NCBI GenBank assembly: GCA_944470555.2
Contig: OX104132.1
Location: 5,837,755-5,901,754, forward strand
Direction: 5' to 3'
Source: Heterobilharzia americana
Lineage: Eukaryota > Platyhelminthes > Trematoda > Strigeidida > Schistosomatidae
Length of the DNA: 64,000 bases
Shown here: in pieces, positions 21,955-35,084 of the stretch
Layout of the letters: each line of letters opens with the position of its first letter
Position numbering within the stretch: the stretch's first letter is position 1
Made by a program: the position numbers and the translations under genes
Notes under the pieces: generated by a model
Seen by the model: the letters and a program-made list of their open reading frames with translations, nothing else
Told to the model about the DNA's origin: nothing
Databases searched by the model: none

Positions 21955-24900
21955 ATTATGATTAATTGTCCCTTGGGTTCCTAGTGGAACACAAGGCCTC
22001 AAGTAGCACGTCTCCACTTCATTCTCTTCTCTGCAGTCTTTTGAACCTGGCTCAACGACTGCCCACAAGCTTTCATTTCTTCCTCATACCATCTCTTCCA
22101 TGTCACCCTCGGATGTCCAACTCGTCGTTTCCCATGCGGGTTCCACTCGAGGGCCCGGCCTGGCGCGTGATGTCCCTGAATGGTCTTCTCAGTGTATGTC
22201 CAATCCAATCCATCTCCCCCTTCTCCTGCATATTTATTGGGTGATAGGTTCTTGGTTGATTCTCTACCAACCAGAGTTGGTTGTTGCTTATTCTTTCTGG
22301 CCATCAGTATCGAGTGAGCGTAGGCGGCAGCTGTTGATGTATGCCTGTAGTTTGTTAGAAATGCTTTTCGTAAAGCGCCAAGTCTTTGAACCGTCACATC
22401 GAAGGACCGACTTGACGTTAGTGTTGAGAATCCGAATCTTGTTCATGCTGAGTGTAGTGCAGTGCAGTAGATCTCCACACTGAAGGTCTGTCTTGCTGTC
22501 TTTCCGATCCTGGCTGGCTGTCTTTGACATCCTCATCTGTACTTGTACCGCCTGTATTTGAAACGATGGTGATTGTTGCTTCTTGCAGCGTTTGTTGTCG
22601 GTTGAGTATCTCCATCACCTCTGTCTTCTCTAAGTTCACCTGAAGAAAGTCCCGTCTTCGCTGCCTCGCCTCTACTGTCAACTTGTTGGATTTTGCCTGT
22701 GGATCATCGAGTTTTCGCGATATAAGATATAAATCACCATGGGCGAAATCCAAATCTTCTGGGGTCTTTTCATCGGTCCACTTTATGCTCGTCACAGTTT
22801 GCTGCATGATCCAGTACACTCCAGTCGACCACAATCAGGAAGATGATCGGTGATAGTAGGCGGCGACCTTGTCTTACTCCTTCCCGTCTTCACTTCAAAA
22901 GCATGACTGTGCTTTCCATTGTGAATCACTTGACATGTAGCATCATGTAGCATATGGCTGTTGAATGAGGCTGATAAAGGTTTGTGTCACAAAAACCGTT
23001 ATGTTGAAGCAGTTTCCAAATTACTTGTCAGTCGACGCTGTCGAATGAGGGCCTTTTCAAAATCGATGAAGTTGGGGTAGAGTTGAGTTGACTGCCATTC
23101 TATACTCTGTTCTATGAACATGCGTGGTGTAGCGTTGCAATTTGATCCGGACATGATTTGTTCTTCATGAAGCCGGCCAGCCAGCGAGCCTGTTCTGGTC
23201 ATACTTTTGGATGCAGCGCATCCTTTAGTCTCCCCAGGATGATACGCCTTAATATTTTGCTAGGTGTGGACAGGATCATGATTCCGCTTCAGTTCTTGCC
23301 AAAGACTAAGGTCACCCTTATTTGTAAGGGTGACAAGGTAGCCCTTCTTCCAATCTGTGGGGAGGTACCTGTCCTTCCAAACCTTCTGCAGTAGTGGTGT
23401 GAACATGTCCTCTGTTGTCTGTGGGTCAGTTTTCAGTGCTTCTGGCGGAATACCATCTGGTCCTTCTGCTTTCCCGGGTTTCAGTAGCTTTATGGCGTTG
23501 TGAACTTCCCTTCTGCTTTTGTCGGAGTGTTTGTGTTCACTGATAGTTCTGTGACTGGGCTGCTGGTGGTATTTCTGGACGAGTTGTAGATGGTGGTGGT
23601 CGATTCGAGAGTTTTTTGAATTGGTCAACCCATCGCTTCCTTTGTTTCTCCTCTTTGGTGCTAGCTAAGTTCCCTCCACTATCTTTCATCTGCGTTGATC
23701 TCTTCGCTACCGGATAGTAATCTGGTTATTTGATATAATGTTGTCAGGTCTTTGTCTCTCCTACCTGCAGCCTGTTGTGCTTCAGTTGCGAGTGTATGGT
23801 AGAAGTGTCTTTTGTCTTTGCGCGCACTCTTCTTCACTTCTTTGTCCAGTGTAGTGTTTTGTAGGTTATGTCCAGTTCCTCTTTTCGTTGTTTACCCCTG
23901 CACTGCACTGGTTCATCCTCTGCTTCACCATCTTCCTCTCCCTCCTCTCCTCTATCAGCTTCCATGGGTCCGTCGAGATCCATTCCTTGTTTTGCCTCTT
24001 CTTCTTTCTTCCTTACACGGTTATGCAGGTTTCCTTCCACATAGCTTTCAAATATTTCCAGTGTTCTTCCACGCAAGTTCCTTCATGGATGTTGCTTAGT
24101 GTCTTCTAATTTTTCCTGATGACTGACTGACGTGAGGATGTCCTTTGCAGTTTCGTGCTTCAGTTTATGTTCTGGGTGTTAAACTTGAACTGTGGTTTAT
24201 CGCCAACTTCTTTGAAGGCTTTCGGCTAGATTCTGAAAGTCCCTTGCACTAGATAGTGAGTGGTGTGAATCTACATCTGTTCCTCTTCTTGATCTGATCT
24301 TGTGTCCAGTAGGCTGCATCTCCACATTTTTCAGATTGAGATGAAGTCGATCTGATTTTCAGTGTGTCCTGGTTTCTGGTGAAGTTCATGTCGCTTTGTG
24401 AATATCCTTGTGTTTGTACACTGCCTCCAATCACCAAATCATTGAAGTCGCAGAAGTTTGCGAACAGTTCTCCATCCTCATTCATTTCTCTAAGTGCCCC
24501 TCGACCTATGGTTGGTTCTCTTTCTGTGTTGTCTGCTCCCAGTTTGGGATTCATGTCACGCCACGCATTAGAATTTTGATGTCGCCAACTGGAGTGGGGC
24601 CTTGTCTATAACTGATTGCAGTTGTTTGCAAGATTCCTCCTTCTCCCCTTGGTCTGCATTATTTGTAGGTGCGTAGCATTGAATGATTGTGACTTTCCTT
24701 CCTTTTGATTTGGATCTTGCTGCCATGATCCTGGTGGAGATTGGCTCCTACTGCATGAGGGACTTCGATGGTGTTGGGGACATCATGATGACCACTCCCT
24801 CAGTGTGCTCGTGATTGTTGTCTGGGTGACAGTATCGGAGCAGATTATTGACTCTCCAAATGGCAGTCTGGAGAGTCCACTTCCATTCGATCTACTCTCA

Positions 24901-25257
24901 CAGATTTCTAGTACATCTATGCCATACCTTCTTATCTCTTTTGAAATCTGGGCAGCATTGCTGGCTTCAGATATTGTGTGGGAATTCCATATCCTCAATT
25001 TTTACTTTCGCTTTCATCGAGAGAAGAGAAGACACATCGACCAATTGGCTTCCCGAAGGCTTTCATCATTTGTTTCCTCGATTCCAGCGAGGAATGAGGT
25101 TGTTTTCTATATTTTCTTTGTGCTTTGAAGTTTCTTTAGCGATTGGATTGGATTGGTTTTGTGGGGCGGGGTTTCTATCACCACGCCCAACATTCTCTGT
25201 TTTATCCGGGCTTAGGACCGGCTATGAAACTGGTGAACTAAGTAACTGGGCGAGGTG
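21955..25257 (-). mobile_element. RTE-like LINE (family 1), copy 3, full length but frameshifted
   Basis: Complete minus-strand copy: leader at 25257, endonuclease pieces (24783-24998, 24249-24554), reverse transcriptase pieces (23260-23628, 22999-23202, 22418-22834) and the C-terminal [18 protein letters not shown] block (21999-22397), ending in a short TAA-like tail. The 11-bp sequence AAAGCAACAGT lies just outside both ends (21944-21954 and 25262-25272), a target-site duplication. From 22452 rightwards it is nearly identical to 1-2797. Compared with copy 2 it has many substitutions and many small insertions, several of them local tandem duplications. It cannot encode its own machinery. Confidence 0.92.
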
Positions 25258-25272
25258 AAAAAAAGCAACAGT

Positions 25273-26059
25273 CGCAGTCACATAATGGTGGTGTTTGATC
25301 TGGCAATCATAGAATTTATACCTGACGGCAGCTACCTGATTCCCCACCGCTAGAGTAACACAAATTATATATCTGTTGACAGTGCCTTGATTTAAGAACT
25401 CAGTTCCACACCTACCGATCATCACTGAAAACTGATGAACAACGTCACCGAGAGGCCCATCTATGATAACGAACTTAAGGTGGTAATGACGTTTAAAATC
25501 AGAGCCTATGGCTAAACGGGCCATGCGAAATCTCTTACTAGCCAGGGTGAATGAATGGTCAAGTTAGGATTCTCTAAAAAGGAGTAAGATGACAACATAT
25601 ACACTAATATGAGTGAATACTTTGTGAAGTTATAATTGCTGATTCCTGGAAAACCTCACACAAAACCCAAACAAACAGTGGGAACCAAAAGGAATGAATG
25701 ATGGAGAAAAAATCTGCCATCCAAGGAACATATGTGGTTAGAAGCTGACTCCATTAGAACGTCCGGCGTAGTCTCGAAATCTTCCAAACACTAGGCATCA
25801 CTTTCGTCATATTCATGCAGCATCCCAGCCCTGTATACCTTCTACGTTAACTGGTGTAGAAAAGACATGCCGAATGTAGATAATTAATGTCACAGTTCCA
25901 CAAAAGCTCCCAAATCTTTGTACATAAAGATTCCCGGTATGGACGACAATCTCTTGTATGTGATGAAATAATGCATTCACTCTCTACGTGGCCTACTATG
26001 TGATAATCGTCAGGACTCATTAGGTAAACAAGGGTTCCCAAGGTGGTGGAATCCTGCCA
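25273..26059. other. Unassigned DNA between retroelements
   Basis: Short frames on both strands without recognisable domains. It may include the decayed 5' part of the CR1-like copy that becomes legible at about 26080. Confidence 0.4.
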
Positions 26060-27260
26060 TTCTCTATCTTATCTACAATATGTGGAGTAGAAGGGAATTT
26101 GAAGCACTACCGATACTTGTCACTTATAACAATGTTGTCAAAAGAAATGGAAATCTTGATGGATGATCACATCAAAGAGCACCTGGAAACGACGCAATTT
26201 ATGCGATTCTAGTCAGCTCCGAAATGAGTATTTCGTGTTACGAAATCTCCAGACAGACGGCGACAAATAGGTGGCCTGGTAAGACCAAAGGATTACTGTT
26301 CGGTTTATTATTCAGGAACTAGCAATGGCTTTCGATAAACTGCCATACTGTACCTTTTTACTGAGAAGCGCCCTCCCTGGCATTATCAGTCAGTTACAAT
26401 CTTGGTTTGGAGAACGGCTTGATGGTAAGGAAATCTTGACAAACATCAACAAAGCATACTCAAATTAATGAGCATAATCCTCTTGAATTCTGGACGTCAA
26501 ATGATCACCAGCATTTTGGATGGTCTTCTATCAAGTTCTACTCCTGCTTTACTGTAGGTGGTCGACTGAAAGCTATGGGAAGCAGTTGGGCAGAAAGGGA
26601 CTCAAATAGCTTGCAGGACAACTTGGGAATTCTTATGAAGTGGGCGGAAAACAACAGAGTGGCATTTGGCTCAGATATACGATGGGCATTTTTTCTGCCC
26701 TCTAGAGAGTAATCTACTTGGTTCATATTAAGTAACTCTCAGAAAAATCTATCTTTAGTCTTCCCTTAGCTCCCGAATGCCGGTTCAAAGTACTCAAGGT
26801 AGAATTCCGAGACTTACACACCATTATAATTTACGCGCAGGTAACTGGGGGGTGGAAGGATTCTCAGAGGCAAAAGGATGTTGCTCATCCATGCAGGGCA
26901 CTCGCCAGAGAGACGGACCAGCTTGAACTGCATCAGCCCGTCACTTACCTTCATACTCACATCGATAGTAATTGACTGCTACTTTATTAACACAACCCAA
27001 CCGTTTACCGCTGAGCAAATCATCACTTATCCCATCCCTCCACTCACCGTCGCATATATTCGTTGTTATTTTTATCTTCGGTGCCGTTTATATTGTCATT
27101 AGCCCCCAATGTGATTTCTCTACTTTATAACCTCTCTCTTACTCCATACTATCAAATGTTATCCATTTTTATTATCCCTAGCGCCATTTACTTACTCACT
27201 TCCTAAGTATACCAAAATTCTGTCTATATATTTGTCATTTTCGTCACTTCATGTCACTTA
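26060..27260 (+). mobile_element. CR1-like LINE, decayed reverse transcriptase region
   Basis: Plus-strand traces of a CR1-type reverse transcriptase: a YRYLSLI then LSKEMEILMDDHIKEHLET stretch (the YRPISL and VMEKIVDDHI blocks), a segment that fits AFDKLPH, SVTILVWRT (the LLQWL block), DSNSLQDNLGILMKWAENNR near 26600, and a C-terminal segment at 26760-26960. Every block sits in a different frame. A pyrimidine-rich AT tail follows at 27100-27250. Confidence 0.72.
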
Positions 27261-28779
27261 ACTATGCATACTTTGGTTAGTTTTTAAATCTTTATGAGTC
27301 GTTTCAATCATTCGGAACGAAGTTTAAGGACTCTATGCTAGGACCTCCAAACGTATAGAGTAAGGCTATCGTAAATCTCAAGTACCTTTTACCTCAATGG
27401 ACTCATAAAGGGTGTTTGATTACTAGTCCATCTAGTCGGATTGTGCAGTACAAATACATAACCAGGGTTCCCTTTAAGTTTACCAGCAAAAACCACCTAT
27501 CTAATAACTCGCGTGAACTTCATGTAGGAAAAAAAAGGAAGAGTTATTCTATATGCATAAATTAAAGTTTACATATAGTTTGAATGATTAAAAAGACAAG
27601 AACTTCTCCCAGTTTGTTGTACGTCGTATTCCATTGTCCAGTTTCTCCTTGCGCTTTCTTTTCTCTTCTCTTTTCAGTATCAGCCTGGCGAGAAAGTTCT
27701 AAGCATTAGTTCGATCAAAAAGTATCAACTTACTGGAAATCCTACTTCGCACCTAATACTGGAAACTGATGTTGGAGGTATCCAGTTGGCTCGCCCTGAT
27801 TTTCCATTTTCCTGTTTCTTGAACAGCTTCACAACCAACCCACTTCTCTACCAGTACCCTAAATAATACCACATACGAAACCCCAAACACAATAACTGGT
27901 CTCTGATTTCTGATCCGTGACAAATGCAGCGGAAATCTGGATAAACAATCAAACCTAAGAGATCACTTTACCTAACGGCAACACACCTATAATAATGCCA
28001 AGCAACAGATTTCTCTAGTACTTTGTCTCGTATCAATCCATCTAATAGAAGTCAATTAACAGCCAATGTATCTCCTTGACAATCTTGCATGGTTTAATGT
28101 GGTCTATGAAGTTTTACACATGTATTATTCACCACTATTGAACGACGATTCTTCCGTTCTTTAATTACTTGCACCACAACAAGATGTTTACAGTACTACT
28201 AATCTGAATTGCTGGGAAAGGCAACACTTGAAGAGTGAGAAACGCCTGAACTTGATTAAATGATTGTATGGATGCTTACTTATTCCTGAAATCATTGGAG
28301 TTAGTTATTGTTAGTCAAAAGAGCTACGAACATAAGAATTACTGTTAAAATAGACGTTTTTCTGACGAAACAGTGGGTTTGCAGATGGGTCTACATCTAC
28401 CGCGTGCTCCTTGAATAGTGACTTGTTTCAGCTTATCCTCATCCACCTCGACAAAATCCAAACTCACAACTACCCGCTAGGAGCTTTCAACTCCTCATTC
28501 AACGTTTCTGCAACAATCTTGCTGCAGAAAATATCACTGCTTACTTCATCACCACTGTTACGCTCCAAAAGGACAACTGTGTGGTAGGTCTGGCTGTCCC
28601 GACCAGCTGTTGTAGCTCAGATTGCTGTATCTGCAGCAAAATATATCTCACTTCTACGTCCAGGACTTGATAGTTTTGAACTTCGACGGAGTCGCAGGAA
28701 CAGACAATTGAATGAAAGGTTGAAAGTCTTCCGTTTACTTGCTGCGCATTTTCATTGCTCTACTCCTTTTATCTTCATC
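27261..28779. other. Unassigned DNA left of the long CR1 element
   Basis: No recognisable gene. A pyrimidine tract with AG at 27658-27678 followed by about 90 open nucleotides resembles an exon start, but no homology or donor supports it. The right end may include the 5' leader of the CR1-like element. Confidence 0.4.
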
Positions 28780-28795
28780 TGTTTAATAATATTAA

Positions 28796-30165
28796 CATGC
28801 GTGGTAACATTGTGCTGACCCCGAAAAAGGCAAGCAGTAGAAATGCTTTGAGTACAATCTCGCCACAGTTGCTGACCACCTCATTCTCAGTAGTTACTAG
28901 GGCTGGAGCTACGAGACGCCAAAACGTGGCAGAGAAAGCAACTGAGGATACGAACGCACGCCTAAGTCCACCTCACCCGATCGGTCACAATCACGGCTTG
29001 CAACACTTGAAGTTAGCCGTGCAACCAGTCCTCCCGGCACTATAAACGTCACTATACCTAGTCAAGTAAACCCAGAGCCCCTTGCTACTCCCTGCGCCCA
29101 CCCCGATCCCCCAGTGAGAACTACTAGGCGGAAACGTCAAAGAGTAGGGCATAAACGTTTGGGAAAACCGCATGGACACGATGACAACTGCCACACATGT
29201 GCTCTCATTGTCGCTAAAAGTGATGCTGCCTTTGAGTGCAACAGATGGGTGCACTGCCGATGTGACAAAGTGCCACATCAGTACTATAGCTTTATGACGC
29301 GTCACCCGTGCACGTGGTTTTGGTACATTTGCCCACGGTGCCGTCTGAGACCGCACCTAGCTTCAGACTTACTCAGAGTAACCGATAAATCTCCATCAAT
29401 CAAAAAGCAGGTATCCGCCAAAACCACTGTCACAGAGGATATTCACTCTCCAGATGATTTTGGCAGTGGCCTACTGAAGGCCAAAAACCTGAGAGGTTCT
29501 AAGCCGAACAAAAGACTGCCAAAACCAACGGCAACTGCATCCACCTCAAGCCATGGAGCCACACCAGAAACAGCAACCAGCGGACAACATAGAGAATGGG
29601 TCAGGGTGGAAAAAAACTCGAAGCACCCATGAAAAAGCACACATAGGATCGAATAATGTTGGTATCAATGACCGATCTAGCCCTGTCATTATGTTTAACA
29701 TTCCCGTCTGTGATGATAGCCTTCTGGAACATAAGGACAAGTTTGACAGGCAGCAGTGGGACTCCCTCCGTGCCATGCTAGGTCTGGGCGTTCCCGAGAC
29801 AAAGCTGTGTCGACTATACAAAGGCACCCACTCACCCGCAGGGAAGCCTCGCCGATGAGAGTGACTCTAGGCTCAACTGGAAACGCTGAGAAGTTCCTCT
29901 TACTGCCACGCACTCTGGTCATCAACAGATCGTACAACACTAGAGCTGGACCTGACGGATCATGGGTGTCAAGAAAGATATCTCGAGATGCAGCTGGTCC
30001 ACTAAAACCCACAACCATGGTAGTACATGGAATACCTGAAATGAGGACCGGTACCCCAGGTGAGAAGCACACTCACGACGTCGAACAATGGGAGTGGTTA
30101 TCGGCTTGGAACTGGAACTGGCCAGTCAGTAGAAACCCCCACATCCAAACCAGTGCCACTAGTTA
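28796..30165 (+). pseudogene. CR1-like ORF1 with PHD-type zinc finger
   Basis: Broken frame. Its centre (29185-29345) has a Cys/His cluster C-x2-C, C then H-C, C and a final W-Y-I-C-P-R-C, the spacing of the PHD-like finger in ORF1 of flatworm CR1 elements. The finger probably binds RNA or chromatin during retrotransposition. The flanks are basic, Pro/Thr-rich and of low complexity. The frame shifts between 28755-29045, 29114-29632 and 29553-29858, so the protein cannot be made as one chain. Confidence 0.75.
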
Positions 30166-30189
30166 ACTCAGAGACATCTCACGTTACGA

Positions 30190-33010
30190 GAAACACCTCC
30201 AAGTGTCCCTACAGCAACGTGAGAGGACTCCGAAGTGAAATGCCAGAGCTCCGATCCCTGTCTCGACCTCGTCCCGAAAATCATGATCCTGACAGAAACG
30301 TGGTTGCCACCAGACATAACTGACACCGAAGTTAACATAGATGATATGATTCTGTTCAGGAGAGACAGAACATAGGGACGGAGGGGGGTTGCAATATACG
30401 TGAACAAGTGGTTCAGAAGTGAACAAACCACTGACACGGCACTGACAGAGCTCCCAGTCTCTATCTGGTGCCACTTCATGGTCAAACACACCAAATTCCT
30501 AGTTGGGGGAATCTATAGGTCCCCTGATAGCAACTTGGAACGCAACCAAAATCTACTTCAAGCAATATCCACAGTGTCAACTATAGGGTACAACCAGATT
30601 TTAATAGCCGGCGACTTCAACACCCCAACCCTCAGCCTAGAGCAAGGTGGCACTACCCCGAGCAGGAAGTTCCACGGTAACCTGCTAAACGCCATCCAAA
30701 TGGCTGGACTGCAGGAAAAAATCAGCGGCAACACCCGCTGGGGGTCAGATGGTAAACCATCTAAACTGGATTATCTACTGACCAGTGATCCTCTTCTGGT
30801 TGAAAACGTTCAGATACAAACCCTTCTTGGAAGTAGCGATCACGCTATGGTAATGTTCGACCTGGTAATTAGTGAAGAGCTATCATGCGAGGGACCCCGC
30901 CCCCACCTATGTTACAACAAGGCAAATTACGAAGGTATGAATAAGAGCCTTTCAACAGCTTCGTGGCCAGTGGATTGGTATTCTTTATCGATCAACCAGC
31001 ACTGGGAACTGGCGAAAGATATGATTAAGGCGGCCGTCTCGCAAAACGTCCCTTTGACGGTAACCACAACCAGAATGCGAACGTCATGGCTAAAACGGGG
31101 CACTGAGCGCCTTCCAAAAGCCAAGAGAAGGGCATGACACACATGGAGACTCTCCAGAGAACAGGACGACCATGACGCATACATGACTCTACAGAATCGA
31201 AGCAATATAACAGTGCGGGGAGACAGGAGGTCGTTCCGGTCCAACCTCGCCGAAAGGCTTGAGGTAAACCCTAAAACCCTTTACCGATTCATGGCAAAAA
31301 GAAAATCAACAAGCCAAGGAGCATGTGTCATAAAGGGTCCGAACGGAGAAAACCACTCTGGACAGGAGATTGCTAAAATGCTGAGCACCACATTTGACAC
31401 ACAGCTCAACATTCCATCAAGAAAGAGCGCATACCAATTGTATGAACAGCCCCCAACGTTACCCGATGCTACTGAGTTACACAAAATACAGATAACTCTC
31501 GCTGTTGTTCTCGACAAGCTATTAAAGATAAGCGCGGGAAAATCTCAAGCGTGCGACAACATCCGCCCGTGTTGAAAGAATGTACAAGTACACCAAGTGG
31601 CCCACTCTGCGACCTCTTCCAGCACTCCTTGGATGAGCAAAAGCTCCTACGAGAGTGGAAACGGGATATCCTTTCTCCCATCTTCAAAGGAAGAGACAGA
31701 CAGAATTCCAACTGTTATAGACCCATAGCACTTCTACCAGTAATATCAAAAGTTGTGGAAAGTGTGATGGACGACCGTATCAGGGAATATCTGGACAAAA
31801 ACAAGCACTCAGTGACGCCCAACATGGCTTCCGGAAGGGTAGTTCCTGTGCCTCCAACCTCCTGACGGCTTATGATCACTGGACAGCATGCTGGGATCTC
31901 AGGGTCCCTGTCCACGCAATTTTTCTGGACCTCGCCAAAGCCTTTGACACCATCTCACATTATATCCTAATACATAAGATAGCTGGGTTAGGTATTCATG
32001 GCCAGGTGCTATCGTGGCTGCAGAATCACTTAGACAACAGGGAGTTCCGCACGAAAGTCAACAGGGTCCACTCAACTTGGAGAACATCCTCATCCGGTGT
32101 CTCACGAGGAGCAATCATGGGCCCACTGTTGTTCCTACTGTTCGTTAATGACCTGCCGCAACATATCAGCTCCCCAATTCTCCTATACGTTGATAACAAG
32201 CTATGGAGGGCAGTAACTTGCGAAGCGGAATATATGGCACTTCAGAAGGACCTCAGAACACTAGAGGAATGGTGAACTAATAACGAACTGGCATTAACCT
32301 GGATAAGTGCCGTTCCATGTTTTTCCGCACTCCTGATCCCCAGAAAACATCCTACTATCTCTGTGGTTCACGTCTATCCCATACCACAGTGGAAAATGAC
32401 CTGGGTTTAACGGTGATGGAGAAACTGGTAACCAGTTCTAGGTACCCAGGTGATGTCTCAAAAGAATATGGGGCACTACACTTTGTGCGTGGACAAGTGG
32501 GTGCCCTCACCCCAGAACTCTTTCTGAAGCTCTGCAAGACTTACATACGGCCCTACTTAGAGGTCCACAACGTCTTCGCGCCACCACAGCTGAAAAGAGG
32601 CGCTAACTTACTGGGGAAATTCCGGAGGCGAGCCACAAAAAGAGCCGTTGGATGCAGCGTAAACCATACGAGGATAGACCGAAAGACCTGGGCCTATACT
32701 CTCTAAGCTATCGAAGGGTACGTGGCGACTTAATAATGGATTGCAAAATAATGGGTAACCCAAGTCACCCAAACAGAGGAGTTCTACTGAGTGGCCACTA
32801 TGGAGATCCCGGAGGAAACCTAAATAGAATAGCCCACCAAAGGTCAAAAACGCATGTGCGTTCACAGTTCTTCTCCCTCCGAGTCTGGGGGCACTGGAAC
32901 GCACTACCAGCAGAGGTGGTCCCGCCTCAACTGTTGAAAGCTTCAAGAAGAGGCTAGACAGTCGTGCAGACTCACGGCCTACCCACACATAGCTGGGACA
33001 AGAAGTGATG
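30190..33010 (+). pseudogene. CR1-like ORF2, endonuclease and reverse transcriptase
   Basis: Endonuclease: NVRGLRSEMPELRSL (near 30210), then a long frame (30400-31137) with GGIYRSPDSN, the catalytic block AGDFNTP and GSSDHAMV. Reverse transcriptase: NCYRPIALLPVISKVVES (near 31710), FLDLAKAFDTISH (near 31920), the SSGVSRGAIMGPLLFLLFVNDLP block (near 32100), and the catalytic site, which reads YVDNKLW instead of the usual ADDIKLW, so one catalytic Asp is lost. A thumb and C-terminal Arg-rich segment ends with the FFSLRVWGHWNALP block. At least five stops or frameshifts are present. Not functional. Confidence 0.85.
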
Positions 33011-33476
33011 TCAAGCCACCCCAACCAGTCTTCTTTCTACCGTAACCGTTTAAGCCCTTTTCACACCTTCTACTTGCCATAAGCTAGCCTCATTTACCTA
33101 AGTTCTTCATACCTTCGCACCCCTACTCACCTTACTTGGGTGTAAGTAGATTACCCCATCAGTTCACTTTTCCTCTCTTCTTTTACCCACACAAACACTT
33201 TCTAGGTTTCCTCTTCACTATCCCCAACCCTCTCTAGCGACCAGTCCTTACAACTGTCTGGCAACTGGACATCTGAAGAAGCCGACTGCACCACAGTCCA
33301 AGGAAAACCAACACTTAACTTCCTGTTCTGTAAATAAGAACTATAGCAGACGAGTGGCTGGACCTACTACATCGGAATCGCCAAAGATCTGGAACCGTTC
33401 CGCAGGACCGAGAAGCGAGCGCGAAGAAATCAACTGGTTTACACAAGCTCGTTAAAAAGATATTGGATATTGGATG

Positions 33477-34459
33477 TCGACCACTCATAAAGCAAACACC
33501 GAATATTGCGGCGCTTGATGTGAAATAAGAATTGTGAGGAGGAATGACTTAAACTCAGAACGATGTATATATACTGTAAAGTGATATTTTCCCGCTATTT
33601 TCATAACATTTAGACGCTTGGTATCATGACAGAGTTCAATGTCCTCCCTCTATACCACTCAAAACTGCTAAAACTTTTTATGTTTCTCCGGGATTCTCAG
33701 TTTGATGAGGCCTGTAAGCCGGTTCCTCTGGTGTTAAATTCATAACCCGAGAATAGAGATATTTATTTATAATTACAACACTGAAAGAAGAACTAGTACA
33801 TCTTACAACAAATGCAACCTGATAAACCTATCGCTACCCTCGCAAACGCTGTAGCAGGTATGTTTCTGGAATTGCCATGTAGAGCACTGCTAAAGAGTCC
33901 TGGAGGACACTGGAGATACGGTATCAGAGGGTACGCGAACTCTCTTTAAACAGACCTCTAGGCTCCATCTCGCAACCGCATGGATGATACACACGAGCAA
34001 AGGGGGATTTTTCAAGCGACGGTTACCCCCACAATGATCAGACTATGCACGTAATGTGCCATGCGTGAATCTCTACGTAACCTACTGAGGGTATTGCGTT
34101 ACGATTAGTGGCCTGGTTAAATATAAGGCCACCAGAAACTTTGCGTCGGATGTATTCAGGCAAACTGCGCTTGTTTTAGTCATCCAAGCAGAAATTCTCT
34201 AAAAACATGCTTTCGCACATTCCAAATGCATTTTCGACCCACCACAAGGCAGGTTAACTGCGAAAATACGAGAAAATACCACGTCAGGCGGCGGTGAGCC
34301 TGACCTAGTAGCCTCCGCCACCGGTCTTGCGGCCGATTTTCTAGTCGCTTCCTGTCTGTACATCAACGAACTCGTAAACGGTAGGTAGCATCAAAGCAAT
34401 CGGTTGTCATGTATTATCTCCCATAAAGCTATCGCTATTGAAATTATTTAACCGTCATG
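33477..34459. other. Unassigned DNA between the CR1 and LTR elements
   Basis: No exon or named repeat was recognised. Some stretches (34080-34130, 34250-34350) are less AT-rich than the average here and may be older repeat sequence. Confidence 0.4.
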
Positions 34460-34463
34460 ACTA

Positions 34464-34895
34464 TGTAGTGCACCTTCCTGGCACCAAAATATAACTAGGG
34501 CTAAAATAAATAGTTTAAATTAAATTAACCAAGTAAATCTCTAGCTTGCCTCCGGATGCTTAGGGTGTTTTAAGTTTTGTTTTAACGAGCATGAATCCGA
34601 GCAGGCTTGGACGCCATTTTCGCGCTCCATTGTGCTGATCACCACGCACGTACTCCGAGTCCCTAGTTCAGCCTTACAAGCCAGATAAGTTGATTAAACT
34701 TTTCCCTCATTCATTATCATTACATTTACCTTAAATACATAGCTCCTTTAAGTACATTGCGTATCAGTTCTTTTGATTTGTGTTTTGTTATCAGTACTTA
34801 CACGTTAGGTAAAGTACTGGTTAAGCAGGTACTAGAGCACATAAAGTTAAGTAGGGTTGATCAAACGTTACGGAATTGTAACACGCATCCCTACA
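34464..34895 (+). repeat. 5' LTR
   Basis: 432 bp, TGTAG...CTACA. By eye it differs from the 3' LTR at eight positions, about 98% identity, so the insertion is not brand new but is fairly young. Promoter elements were not defined. Confidence 0.95.
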
Positions 34896-34899
34896 AAAT

Positions 34900-34917
34900 T
34901 GGTGAGCCCGAGTATCA
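34900..34917 (+). promoter_or_regulatory. Primer-binding site
   Basis: TGGTGAGCCCGAG starts five bases after the 5' LTR. Its complement ends in CCA and resembles the 3' end of tRNA-Trp with about two mismatches, the primer used by CsRn1-clade elements. The tRNA assignment is inference. Confidence 0.65.
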
Positions 34918-35084
34918 CTTCTTACTTTGTCTAGTACCTTTTTTCTCTTGCGTTGATTTGTCTGGCCTATTTTTGTTTTTGGCACTGTCTAGCGTTGTTT
35001 TTTTATTATTGCCTTCTTCATTGGTTATTTTTGCATTGTAATTTTTTTAATTATCACTATCGTGCTTCGTTAATTCCCTGATCA

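Larger units (their letters stand above)
28780..33476 (+). mobile_element. CR1-like LINE, almost full length
   Basis: A plus-strand element of about 4.7 kb with two coding regions in CR1 order: a zinc-finger ORF1 (28796-30165) and an endonuclease/reverse-transcriptase ORF2 (about 30190-33010), then a pyrimidine-rich 3' region and a 3' end made of the short repeat agatattggatattggat (about 33458-33476), typical of CR1 microsatellite-like ends. The same 3' end, somewhat diverged, closes fragments near 40728 and 42983. The 5' boundary is not defined by a target-site duplication and is approximate. Confidence 0.85.

Noticed and set aside
27660..27780. Exon-like start after a pyrimidine tract
   Set aside because: The frame is short, lacks a donor in phase and has no recognisable homology.
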